Assembly: GCA_903861055.1 (NCBI GenBank)
Contig: CAIOSU010000435.1
Coordinates: forward strand, 1 to 15,738
DNA length: 15,738 nucleotides
Direction of reading: 5' to 3'
From: an uncultured bacterium
Lineage (GTDB): Bacteria > Bacteroidota > Bacteroidia > Chitinophagales > CAIOSU01
Positions 1-6,244 of this stretch are shown piece by piece. The translations under genes and the position numbers were made by a program. Every line of letters starts with the position of its first letter. Position 1 is the stretch's first letter. The notes beneath the pieces are model-generated. The model did no database searches, had not been told where the DNA came from, and saw nothing but the letters and a program-made list of their open reading frames with translations.

Positions 1-191
1 ACAATTCTCTTTCTCTTGCTTCTATTCGAGTTGAGAACTCTTCAGCAAAGAGCAATTCCCATGGGCGGTATCCTTTTGTAGATTTGGTTTTGCCAGCATT
101 GTGCTCTACAAGTCTTTTACTTACATCAGCCGTCATGCCCGCGTAAAATCTGTTGTGACTTTTGCTATAAAAGTACGTAAGTGAAGTACAT
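1..191 (-). pseudogene. GIY-YIG nuclease family gene, frameshifted and cut by the window edge
   Basis: Two minus-strand reading frames together give the N-terminal half of a small GIY-YIG endonuclease of the UPF0213 type. The ATG at 191-189 reads MYFTYVLL and then meets a TAG at 167-165. Shifting by one base within the A-run at 169-172 restores the expected YSKSHNRFYAGMTADVSKRL, followed by VEHNAG, KGYRPWELLF and IEARERE, open to the left edge. The two half-motifs of the family (YVLYS and a YAGMT in the GIYVGxT position) are therefore present but in different frames. Either the gene is dead through a one-base insertion in a homopolymer, or the base is a sequencing error. It lies directly downstream of the tRNA-Arg gene and its terminator on the same strand. 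Stand-alone genes of this family have unclear roles. The C-terminus is outside the window. Confidence 0.75.
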
Positions 192-212
192 AAACGGAGC
201 TTGGCTAAAACG

Positions 213-241
213 AAAAAGGCCATACCGTAAGGTATAGCCTT
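213..241 (-). terminator. Rho-independent terminator of tRNA-Arg
   Basis: Read on the minus strand, AAGGC and ATACC arms pair with GGTAT and GCCTT around a short TTAC loop, with one internal C·A mismatch, and a run of T follows. It begins seven bases after the tRNA 3' end, so it most likely ends the tRNA transcript and separates it from the GIY-YIG relic. Confidence 0.7.
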
Positions 242-247
242 CATCCG

Positions 248-321
248 TGCACTTGTAGGGATTCGAACCCCAAACCTTCTCATCCGTAGTGAGATGCTCT
301 ATCCAATTGAGCTACAAATGC
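248..321 (-). tRNA. tRNA-Arg (anticodon ACG)
   Basis: A 74-nt cloverleaf can be folded by hand on the minus strand. The acceptor GCATTTG pairs with CAAGTGC (one T·G wobble). The D stem is GCTC/GAGC. The anticodon stem TCTCA/TGAGA encloses the loop CTACGGA, giving anticodon ACG. The T arm is TGGGG-TTCGAAT-CCCTA. The discriminator base is A and no CCA is encoded. ACG (read as ICG) is the usual bacterial arginine tRNA for CGN codons. A degenerate copy lies just upstream at 364-444. Confidence 0.95.
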
Positions 322-363
322 AATATTTTAAACAACGATATTAACTAACCATTTACATTTATA

Positions 364-444
364 GTTCGAACTCCAAACCTTCTCATCCGAAGTGAGATGC
401 TCCCCGCCTGCCGGCGTGTAGGTATCCAATTGAGCTACAAATGC
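364..444 (-). pseudogene. tRNA-Arg remnant, interrupted and 3'-truncated
   Basis: This is a second copy of the tRNA-Arg gene next door. Starting at 444 it has the same GCATTTG acceptor strand, the same D arm up to GGATA, the same anticodon stem and the same variable loop. Three things make it non-functional. Twenty extra bases (403-422) split the D loop. The T stem reads TGGAG with no matching CTCCA after TTCGAAC. The 3' acceptor strand is missing. The anticodon loop is CTTCGGA, so the anticodon would be TCG rather than ACG. It is best read as a decayed tandem duplicate. Confidence 0.85.
403..422. repeat. 20-bp GC-rich palindromic insertion in the tRNA remnant
   Basis: Comparison with the intact tRNA at 248-321 shows exactly 20 extra bases, cccgcctgccggcgtgtagg, between the D-loop and D-stem positions. 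The core CGCCTGCCGGCG is a near palindrome and is far more GC-rich than its surroundings. No target duplication is obvious. A second GC-rich palindrome of the same size interrupts another repeated sequence at 9642-9661. Confidence 0.65.
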
Positions 445-488
445 CTTTACCTAATCGCTTAGGGAATGCAAATATCGGAAACTTTCAT

Positions 489-1475
489 TTATTTATTGTC
501 ATTTCCCGGAGATTTTTTTTGTCCGCCTCCCTCGCGGCCGAAACCTTCACGCATATTCGTGTCGGCCTCAATGTTTTTCATACGGTAATAGTCCATTACT
601 CCCAGGTTGCCAGAGCGGAACGCTTCGGCTATTGCTTGAGGTATTTCAGCTTCGGCTAATATTACTTTCGCACGGGCTTCTTGGGCTTTGGCTTTCATTT
701 CTTGCTCCAAGGCTACAGCCATAGCCCTGCGCTCTTCGGCACGGGCTTGAGCAATGTTTTTGTCGGCGATAGCTTGGTCGGTTTGTAGCACCGCACCAAT
801 GTTCTTGCCAATATCTACGTCGGCTATATCAATAGATAGAATCTCGAAAGCGGTACCGCTATCCAATCCTTTGGCCAATACAGCTTTCGAAATCAAATCA
901 GGGTTTTCTAACACCGTTTTGTGCGATGCTGCCGAACCGATAGAAGATACAACACCTTCGCCAACACGAGCTAGCACAGTTTCTTCGCCTGCACCACCTA
1001 CCAATTGCTTGATGTTGGCACGCACCGTAACGCGGGCCTTGGCAATCAATTGAATACCATCTTTTGCAACTGCAGTTACCGGAGGGGTATCAATAACCTT
1101 AGGGTTAACGCTCATTTGCACCGCTTGAAATACATCACGACCTGCCAAATCAATGGCAGTAGCAGCTTTAAAATCAAGTTCAATGTTTGCCTTTTGGGCA
1201 GAGATAAGGGCTTTTACCACGTTTACCACCTGACCGCCTGCTAAGTAGTGGGCTTCCAAATCGTTACGGGTTAGACTTAAACCTGCTTTATGCGAGGTAA
1301 TCAATGCATTTACAATTACGGTTGGCGGTACCTTACGGATGCGCATAAACACCAATTGTATGAGGCTAACATTTACTCCTGACAACAGGGCCGAAATCCA
1401 TAATGGAAATGGCACAAAGTATAAGAATACGATGAGGCCTACCAGCACGGCGACGACAATTACTATTAGTTCCAT
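489..1475 (-). CDS. floA: Flotillin-like protein FloA (SPFH family)
   Basis: The 328-residue protein matches the FloA/YqfA (UPF0365) family in length and sequence. A hydrophobic N-terminus (about residues 3-45, starting MELIVIVVAVLVGLIVFLYF) forms a membrane hairpin or anchor. The PHB/SPFH domain follows, with family-typical stretches such as DLAGRDVFQAVQMSVNP and TAVAKDGIQL. An Ala/Glu/Lys-rich coiled coil lies at about 243-290, then a short hydrophilic tail. In characterised bacteria FloA oligomerises into membrane-microdomain scaffolds that affect membrane fluidity and the activity of membrane complexes. It is the last gene of a lipoprotein–NfeD–FloA cluster. Its ATG lies one base after the TAA of the NfeD gene, so translation is probably coupled. 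NfeD–SPFH pairing is a widely conserved arrangement. Confidence 0.95.
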   Translation of the reverse strand: MELIVIVVAVLVGLIVFLYFVPFPLWISALLSGVNVSLIQLVFMRIRKVPPTVIVNALITSHKAGLSLTRNDLEAHYLAGGQVVNVVKALISAQKANIELDFKAATAIDLAGRDVFQAVQMSVNPKVIDTPPVTAVAKDGIQLIAKARVTVRANIKQLVGGAGEETVLARVGEGVVSSIGSAASHKTVLENPDLISKAVLAKGLDSGTAFEILSIDIADVDIGKNIGAVLQTDQAIADKNIAQARAEERRAMAVALEQEMKAKAQEARAKVILAEAEIPQAIAEAFRSGNLGVMDYYRMKNIEADTNMREGFGREGGGQKKSPGNDNK

Positions 1476-1476
1476 A

Positions 1477-1950
1477 TTAGTTGGTTAGAGGTTTTACAAT
1501 TATTTTATTGCCACTTATTTTAATCACTTCAATACGGGTATCCACGTCAATCATTTCGCCTTGCGAGAAAACTCCAAACCGTTTATTGTTTATCAAGGCT
1601 TTTCCCTCGGGCCGCAAGCTACCCAAAGTTACACCTTCATCGCCAACATTTACCACTCCGGCTTCAAGCACGTTTACTTGGCTGTCTATCACGTCGTAAA
1701 GCGAGTATTTTGAACTTCGCAGTACTTTGTAGGCCCAATATAGCAAAATTACGGTAGCTACCGAGGTGCCAGCAAGTGTATAATGCCCTATCATTATGTT
1801 TTGCTGCGTGGTATAGGCCAAAACCACGCCGGTGCCCATAAGTATACCTCCCACAGCACCCACAACCGTAGTGCCCGGTATTACCAGTATTTCCAGCACT
1901 ACCAATAGTATGCCGAGCACAATAACTGCCAATACCAAGTAAATATCCAT
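1477..1950 (-). CDS. nfeD: Short NfeD-like membrane protein
   Basis: A 157-residue protein with three predicted membrane segments (about residues 4-24, 28-47 and 53-73). The soluble C-terminal domain (about 85-157) has the NfeD OB-fold pattern: LGSLRPEGKALINNKRF, VFSQGEMIDVDTRIEVIKI and GNKIIVKP. The N-terminal ClpP-like serine-protease domain of long NfeD proteins is absent, so this is the short form (NfeD1b type). Such proteins are nearly always encoded next to an SPFH protein and are thought to partner it in the membrane. Here floA follows after one base, and the upstream lipoprotein gene ends only three bases before this ATG. Confidence 0.9.
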   Translation of the reverse strand: MDIYLVLAVIVLGILLVVLEILVIPGTTVVGAVGGILMGTGVVLAYTTQQNIMIGHYTLAGTSVATVILLYWAYKVLRSSKYSLYDVIDSQVNVLEAGVVNVGDEGVTLGSLRPEGKALINNKRFGVFSQGEMIDVDTRIEVIKISGNKIIVKPLTN

Positions 1951-1953
1951 CGT

Positions 1954-2334
1954 TTATTCGTTAATCCTTACCAATACCAGTCTAGTGTCAATATTGCCCG
2001 ATTTGCCGTTCAACTCTAAGGTATCGCTGCCTTTATGCGTCATCAAGTAGCTTTGCGATTTGCCGTCTTTATAGTTAAAAAACAGCGTATCGCCCTCCAC
2101 GTTCCATTTTTCGGTGTTCGATTGGTCGCCATACTTTACCGTAAATACATCGTTTTCTTGAAAAGCGATAACCGGGTTTCCCATAGTGGCAATATCAACC
2201 ACGCTGCCTGCCATCGTCCATTCGGTATAGTTCCATTTACCTATCAAATCGGTATTTACGGCTGTTTCGCAAGCCATAAACAATCCACATACAACTGTTG
2301 CCAATATTGTGGCCTTGGCACTGAAAATTTTCAT
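1954..2334 (-). CDS. Small lipoprotein with lipocalin-like domain
   Basis: A 126-residue secreted protein. A signal sequence (MKIFSAKATILATVV, then CGLFMAC) ends at a lipobox-like site with Cys22 as the probable lipidated residue; Phe rather than Leu at -3 is slightly atypical. The mature part has the pattern of Bacteroidota lipocalin-like lipoproteins: LIGKWNYTEWTM, then alternating strands including FTVKYGD, EKWNVEGDTLFF and DTLELNG. This suggests a small beta-barrel on the inner or outer membrane. No ligand can be assigned. It is the first gene of the nfeD–floA cluster and ends three bases before nfeD, so it may belong functionally to the flotillin system. That link is inference from spacing only. 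Confidence 0.75.
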   Translation of the reverse strand: MKIFSAKATILATVVCGLFMACETAVNTDLIGKWNYTEWTMAGSVVDIATMGNPVIAFQENDVFTVKYGDQSNTEKWNVEGDTLFFNYKDGKSQSYLMTHKGSDTLELNGKSGNIDTRLVLVRINE

Positions 2335-2391
2335 CCTTTAAATCTTTATTTCATAAGTTTGAACTAAACTAGCTTAGTAAACTGAAAGCAC

Positions 2392-2399
2392 CAAATATA
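2392..2399 (-). promoter_or_regulatory. Candidate -7 box for the lipoprotein–nfeD–floA operon
   Basis: TATATTTG on the minus strand fits the Bacteroidota -7 consensus TAnnTTTG and would leave a leader of roughly 50 nt before the ATG at 2334. No convincing TTG is found about 20 bases further upstream, so the assignment rests on the -7 box alone. Confidence 0.4.
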
Positions 2400-2433
2400 A
2401 GCTATTGATAATTTGCACATATTAAGCACACCC

Positions 2434-2904
2434 ATGAAGATAGAACTTTGGCTTAACGGAAAAACGGAGACTTATGTAGCAGAAAGTTGCGAGCGGTTTC
2501 TTAAAAGGTTGAAACATTATACTACTTTTCAATTGGTTGAGATACCTGAACCCAAGCGCAAGGGCAATACTGACCCCAGGGTGTTGAAACAGCAAGAGGC
2601 CCAATTGCTGTTGCCCAAAATTGAACCCGGCGATTATTTGGTTTTGTTGGACGAAAAAGGGAAAGAATATACTAGCGAAGCCTTTGCTGGCCACTTGGAG
2701 AAATGGATGGGTAGCGGCCGCAAACGCATTATTTTTATAGTGGGTGGCCCGTTTGGTTTTGATGATACGGTATATGCTCGTGCCGATGAAACACTATCTT
2801 TGAGCAAAATGACCTTTTCGCACCAAGTAATACGGGTAATATTTTTGGAGCAGTTGTATCGGGCATTTACCATTATAAATAACGAACCGTACCACCATGC
2901 TTAG
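2434..2904 (+). CDS. rlmH: 23S rRNA (pseudouridine1915-N3)-methyltransferase RlmH
   Basis: RlmH is a small dimeric SPOUT methyltransferase that uses SAM to methylate pseudouridine 1915 in helix 69 of 23S rRNA. The product from this start has 156 residues, the normal family size. It shows the family's LLDEKGKEYTSE strand-loop (about 71-82), the SAM-binding knot segment FIVGGPFGF (101-109), LSLSKMTFSHQVIRVIFLEQ (121-140) and the C-terminal tail EPYHHA. The ATG at 2434 was chosen because MKIELWL is the conserved N-terminus. An in-frame ATG at 2413 would add seven residues with no family support. The last eight bases overlap the rhomboid gene. Confidence 0.95.
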   Translation: MKIELWLNGKTETYVAESCERFLKRLKHYTTFQLVEIPEPKRKGNTDPRVLKQQEAQLLLPKIEPGDYLVLLDEKGKEYTSEAFAGHLEKWMGSGRKRIIFIVGGPFGFDDTVYARADETLSLSKMTFSHQVIRVIFLEQLYRAFTIINNEPYHHA

Positions 2905-3541
2905 TTTGCAATATCCGTATATAACGTATGCAATAATGGGGATTACCATTTTGTTATCGTACCAAGCAAATACAGATGCATCCTTTAAACAGAAAATGAT
3001 TTTTTACCCTTATGCTATTAAGCGCAGGGACGAGTATTACCGTTTTCTTACTGGTGGGTTGATACATGCCGATTGGCTGCACTTGGGCATGAACATGTAT
3101 GTGCTGTTTATGTTTGGCCAATTGGCTGAGTTTTATTTTATGGCCCAGTTTGGTGCCTTGGGCTGGTTTTTATACCCAGCCATGTACTTTCTGGCCATCC
3201 CTATTGCCGAAACCTATTCGTATGTAAAGCATCACGATAACGCCTATTATATGAGTCTTGGTGCCAGTGGTGCGGTATCGGCGGTGGTGTTTGCCAGTAT
3301 ATTGTTCAATCCTTTAGCCGAAATGGGCATAATTCTGGTCCCGTTTTTCATTCCTGGTTTTATAATGGGTACGCTATACTTAATATACTCCAACGTAATG
3401 GCGCAGCGCGCCAGCGACAATATTGGCCACAATGCCCACTTTTATGGGGCTATTTTCGGGCTGCTGTTTCCGGCCATGTTTAAGCCCCAATTGTTCATTC
3501 ACTTTCTCGATCAAATAAAACAATGGCTATCAAACCTTTAA
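2897..3541 (+). CDS. Rhomboid family intramembrane serine protease
   Basis: A 214-residue polytopic membrane protein with rhomboid hallmarks. HADWLHLGMNMYVLF (57-71) contains the His and Asn of the oxyanion region (His62, Asn66). YMSLGASGAVSAV (118-130) carries the GxSG catalytic serine, Ser124. NIGHNAHFYGAIFG (175-188) carries the catalytic histidine, probably His181. Rhomboids cleave transmembrane segments of substrate proteins inside the bilayer; the substrate here cannot be predicted. It is a minimal-core form without extra cytosolic domains. Its start overlaps rlmH by eight bases and its end overlaps the threonine aldolase gene by 19 bases, so the three are almost certainly co-transcribed. 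Confidence 0.92.
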   Translation: MLSLQYPYITYAIMGITILLSYQANTDASFKQKMIFYPYAIKRRDEYYRFLTGGLIHADWLHLGMNMYVLFMFGQLAEFYFMAQFGALGWFLYPAMYFLAIPIAETYSYVKHHDNAYYMSLGASGAVSAVVFASILFNPLAEMGIILVPFFIPGFIMGTLYLIYSNVMAQRASDNIGHNAHFYGAIFGLLFPAMFKPQLFIHFLDQIKQWLSNL

Positions 3542-4554
3542 TTGACCTCCGCAGCGATACTGTTACCAAACCAACCGAAGGCATGCGCCGCGCTATGCAC
3601 AATGCCCCACTTGGCGATGATGTGTTTGGCGAGGACCCAACCGTAAATGCCTTAGAGCAGCGCTTGGCCAACATGTTTGGCTTTGAGGCAGGGTTGTTTT
3701 GCCCAAGCGGCACCATGACCAATCAAATTGGTATTAAGGCCCATACCCAATCGCTGCAAGAAATTATCTGCCACCGGGAGAGCCATATATACTGTTACGA
3801 AGGTGGCGGCATGGCTTTCAACTCTCAGCTATCCACCCGCTTGCTTACGGGCAATAGGGGCCTGATTACGGCGCAGCAGGTATTGGATAACATTAACGAA
3901 GAAAATGTACATAAACCTGTAACCAGCATAGTTGCGCAGGAGAATACCAGCAACCGTGAAGGTGGTGCGGTGCATAAGGTAGGCGAATACCAAAAAGTGT
4001 ACGAGGTGTGCCAGCAGCATGGCTTAAAGCATCATTTAGATGGAGCACGACTTTTTAACGCACTAGCAGTAACTGGGGACACACCAGCAAGTTATGGCAA
4101 GGCGTTTGATTCTATATCCATTTGCCTCTCTAAAGGTTTGGGGGCACCAGTAGGCTCGGTATTGGTGGGCAATACCGATTTTATAAAGCTATCAAGGCGT
4201 ATACGCAAAGTGTTTGGTGGCGGCATGAGGCAAGCTGGCGTAATAGCGGCGGCGGGATTGTATGCCCTCGATAACCATGTTGAACGGATAGCAGACGACC
4301 ACCGTCGTGCCAAACAGCTAGAGGAAACCCTAAAATCGTTGAGCTACATTGCAGAGGTTTTTCCGGTGGATAGCAACTTGGTGATATTTAGGCTTGCCGA
4401 ACATGTTTTGGCGGATAGTTTCATAGCAAAGCTAAAAGGAGAGGGCATTTTGGCCATTAACATGGGCCCTCAGTTGGTGCGCTTTGTAACCCATTTGGAT
4501 GTAGATGATGCCGCTATTGATTCGGTTTGTGCTACCCTAAAAACGCTTGCGTAG
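3523..4554 (+). CDS. ltaE: Low-specificity L-threonine aldolase
   Basis: A 343-residue PLP enzyme of the beta-eliminating lyase/threonine aldolase family, which cleaves L-threonine and L-allo-threonine to glycine and acetaldehyde in the cytosol. The N-terminus IDLRSDTVTKPTEGMRRAM and the segment GDDVFGEDPTVN are signature features. Further motifs are FCPSGTMTNQ (59-68), the substrate/PLP region HLDGARLFNA (171-180, with Asp173) and SICLSKGLGAPVGSVL, in which Lys204 is the expected Schiff-base lysine. The length is normal. The ATG lies 19 bases inside the end of the rhomboid gene. No terminator is evident after the stop; the next gene has its own promoter candidate. Confidence 0.95.
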   Translation: MAIKPLIDLRSDTVTKPTEGMRRAMHNAPLGDDVFGEDPTVNALEQRLANMFGFEAGLFCPSGTMTNQIGIKAHTQSLQEIICHRESHIYCYEGGGMAFNSQLSTRLLTGNRGLITAQQVLDNINEENVHKPVTSIVAQENTSNREGGAVHKVGEYQKVYEVCQQHGLKHHLDGARLFNALAVTGDTPASYGKAFDSISICLSKGLGAPVGSVLVGNTDFIKLSRRIRKVFGGGMRQAGVIAAAGLYALDNHVERIADDHRRAKQLEETLKSLSYIAEVFPVDSNLVIFRLAEHVLADSFIAKLKGEGILAINMGPQLVRFVTHLDVDDAAIDSVCATLKTLA

Positions 4555-4580
4555 TTTTTGCGTGTGACTAACTTTATACG

Positions 4581-4607
4581 TTGCGCAATATTATTTATCT
4601 ATATTTG
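4581..4607 (+). promoter_or_regulatory. Candidate promoter of the lipoprotein gene at 4626
   Basis: TATATTTG at 4600-4607 matches the Bacteroidota -7 box TAnnTTTG. A TTG at 4581-4583 lies 16 bases upstream, slightly closer than the usual spacing of about 17-23. The leader would be very short (about 12 nt), and no Shine-Dalgarno-like sequence precedes the ATG. Confidence 0.45.
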
Positions 4608-4625
4608 GCTGTAACGTACCCCTAA

Positions 4626-5120
4626 ATGCAGCATAAAGTTTACTTGTTTTTGCTACCCTTGTGCATGGCCTTATCGTGTGTTGAAAACGAACACGGCAAC
4701 GATTTGGATGACGGCTATGGAGTGCTAGTAAACGATCGTACTGATGCTCCCGCAAAAACAAACAGAACCAACCTTATAGCTATTGATGATGTGGAAGTAT
4801 TGAGCGCGCGAAAGGTTAAGGACACTTATTCGAATTACTTTAAGGAGTATAGGGCGCTGTGCAAAGATTGGAAGCTTAACAAAGCTACTGTTGCTAACAT
4901 ACTTGAAAATAGTAAAATAATTGATGGGCACGAGTACCATAACCAGTATAAAAGGATGCCGTGCTATATTATTGGCGAAGCTATAATTAACTGCAACATC
5001 AAGGCTAAATATGAGTTAAATGCGGGTGCCTCGGCGGTGTTGTTCCTGCCCGATACAGCTTACCACTTGGGCTACATTGGCAATAAGCATTTTTTGATTT
5101 ACCGAGCAGAGAATGATTAG
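4626..5120 (+). CDS. Hypothetical lipoprotein
   Basis: I do not recognise this 164-residue protein. It begins with a signal sequence, MQHKVYLFLLPLCMALSC, with a good lipobox (ALSC) and probable lipidated Cys18. An acidic stretch follows (CVENEHGNDLDD), which resembles surface-export signals of Bacteroidota lipoproteins, so it may face outward. Three further cysteines (79, 113, 123) could form a disulfide. The C-terminal third (GASAVLFLPDTAYHLGYIG) looks like a beta-rich globular domain. A promoter candidate lies just upstream and the gene is followed by a hairpin shared with the convergent DUF1573 gene. No function is assigned. Confidence 0.75.
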   Translation: MQHKVYLFLLPLCMALSCVENEHGNDLDDGYGVLVNDRTDAPAKTNRTNLIAIDDVEVLSARKVKDTYSNYFKEYRALCKDWKLNKATVANILENSKIIDGHEYHNQYKRMPCYIIGEAIINCNIKAKYELNAGASAVLFLPDTAYHLGYIGNKHFLIYRAEND

Positions 5121-5140
5121 TAAACCCAGCCAGTACAAAT

Positions 5141-5173
5141 AAAAAGGAAGCGCCACTCCCATAACGCTTCCTT
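5141..5173 (-). terminator. Terminator between convergent genes
   Basis: The arms AAGGAAGCG (5144-5152) and CGCTTCCTT (5165-5173) form a perfect 9-bp stem with a 12-base loop. On the minus strand the stem is followed by TTTTTATTTG, a good U-tract, so it ends the DUF1573 gene at 5199. On the plus strand the tail is poor, so termination of the lipoprotein gene there is less certain. Confidence 0.75.
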
Positions 5174-5198
5174 CTTACCCACTTGCGCAGGAAAACTA

Positions 5199-5612
5199 CT
5201 ACTCTGGTTCGGGCAATACATTGCCCTTTATAGTAAGCGTAACCGTGCCATTGGTGGCATTAGAGTTAACGGTTACGGTTTTGCTAAATTGGCCTACCCG
5301 GTTGGTGGCATATTTTACTTTTATCACTCCCGTTTTACCTGGTGGAATTACTTCTTTTGGGCACTCGGGTACAGTGCAGCCACATGAGCCAGCACAAGTG
5401 CTTATCAATAAATCTTGCTTGCCGGTATTCTTGAATTTAAACTCACGGTACCCATCGGCGTTGTGCGATATGGTGCCGTAATCTATCACCAAGCTTTCAA
5501 AGGTAATGACGGGAGCCTTGGCCGGTGCGGGGCCAGCTATCGGTTTTACCTGTGCCAACATTATGCCAGCGGTAAAAGTCATTAATAACAATATGGAGTT
5601 TATTTTCTTCAT
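5199..5612 (-). CDS. DUF1573 secreted protein, paralogue 1
   Basis: A 137-residue exported protein when started at the ATG at 5612; an in-frame upstream start would add 24 residues without signal-peptide character. Residues 1-20 (MKKINSILLLMTFTAGIMLA) are a cleavable signal peptide. The rest is a single DUF1573 domain, an Ig-like fold common in Bacteroidota: VITFESLVIDYGTI, REFKFKNTG, then CAGSCGCTVPECPKE, GVIKVKY and a final strand TVTLTIKGNVLP. The four cysteines (73, 77, 79, 84) are closely spaced and could make disulfides or bind metal. The protein is about three quarters identical, by hand alignment, to the neighbour at 5806-6213, so this is a recent tandem duplication. The function is unknown and the location is probably periplasmic. 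Confidence 0.85.
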   Translation of the reverse strand: MKKINSILLLMTFTAGIMLAQVKPIAGPAPAKAPVITFESLVIDYGTISHNADGYREFKFKNTGKQDLLISTCAGSCGCTVPECPKEVIPPGKTGVIKVKYATNRVGQFSKTVTVNSNATNGTVTLTIKGNVLPEPE

Positions 5613-5730
5613 GCTGTTTAACCGTTCTTGGCTATAGTATCTAAAGTTACAACCCCAATTGCTAGCCTGTATGCCCGTTAACATGTCTTAGCATTATTTA
5701 ACGGTTGCTCATTTATTTTAACACTTGCCT

Positions 5731-5769
5731 AAAAAGAAAAAGGGAATGTCCTCTCCCAGAACATTCCCT
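5731..5769 (-). terminator. Terminator of DUF1573 paralogue 2
   Basis: The arms AGGGAATGT (5741-5749) and ACATTCCCT (5761-5769) form a perfect 9-bp stem around an 11-base loop. On the minus strand TTTTCTTTTT follows. It lies 36 bases after the stop of the gene at 5806 and separates its transcript from paralogue 1. Confidence 0.8.
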
Positions 5770-5805
5770 CCGTCGTTTTCCCGTCAGGCAAATAGACTTT
5801 AAATC

Positions 5806-6213
5806 TTAGTCTGGCAATACGTTACCTTTAATGGTAAGCGTGATGGTGCCATTGGTAGCATTTGTATTTACAGTTACGTTTTTAGTAAACTGGCCAACAC
5901 GGTCGGTGGCATATTTTACTTTTACTACACCGCTTTCGCCTGGGCCATAAACTTCTTTAGGGCATTCAGGCACTGTGCATCCGCAAGAGCCAGCGCAACT
6001 AGCGATAATCAAATCTTCGCTACCCGTGTTGGTAAATTTAAATTCGCGGTTGCCATCAGCATTGTGTGCAATAGTACCGTAGTCAAGCACTAGGCTCTCG
6101 AAAGTGATAACCGGTCCTTTGGCCAATACAGGGCTTGTGGAGGTTTTAACTTGGGCCGACATGATGCCAGCGGTAAAAATCATTAATACCAGTAGGCTGT
6201 AGATTTTTTTCAT
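5806..6213 (-). CDS. DUF1573 secreted protein, paralogue 2
   Basis: A 135-residue protein with a signal peptide (MKKIYSLLVLMIFTAGIMSA, cleavage expected before Gln21) and one DUF1573 Ig-like domain. It shares the exact CAGSCGCTVPECPKEV motif (cysteines 73, 77, 79, 84) and the ending TLTIKGNVLP with paralogue 1. Differences concentrate in the linker after the signal peptide (residues 24-33) and on scattered surface positions, while the core strands are nearly unchanged. It has its own promoter candidate (6245-6272) and its own terminator, so the two copies can be expressed separately. No enzymatic motif is seen. Confidence 0.87.
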   Translation of the reverse strand: MKKIYSLLVLMIFTAGIMSAQVKTSTSPVLAKGPVITFESLVLDYGTIAHNADGNREFKFTNTGSEDLIIASCAGSCGCTVPECPKEVYGPGESGVVKVKYATDRVGQFTKNVTVNTNATNGTITLTIKGNVLPD

Positions 6214-6244
6214 AGCTGTAATTAACTTTTTACAATTAGGTAAA

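Noticed and set aside
364..444. A second functional tRNA-Arg with anticodon TCG
   Set aside because: The D loop carries 20 extra bases, and the T stem and 3' acceptor strand have no pairing partners, so a cloverleaf cannot form.
450..463. A small hairpin (CCTAA/TTAGG) downstream of floA as its terminator
   Set aside because: The stem is only five A/T-rich base pairs and has no T-run on the minus strand.
2410..2416. TAATTTG as the -7 box for rlmH
   Set aside because: It has one base fewer than TAnnTTTG between TA and TTTG, and no TTG lies at the right distance.
2413..2433. A seven-residue N-terminal extension of RlmH from an upstream ATG
   Set aside because: The family normally begins at MKI, and the extension shows no conserved sequence.
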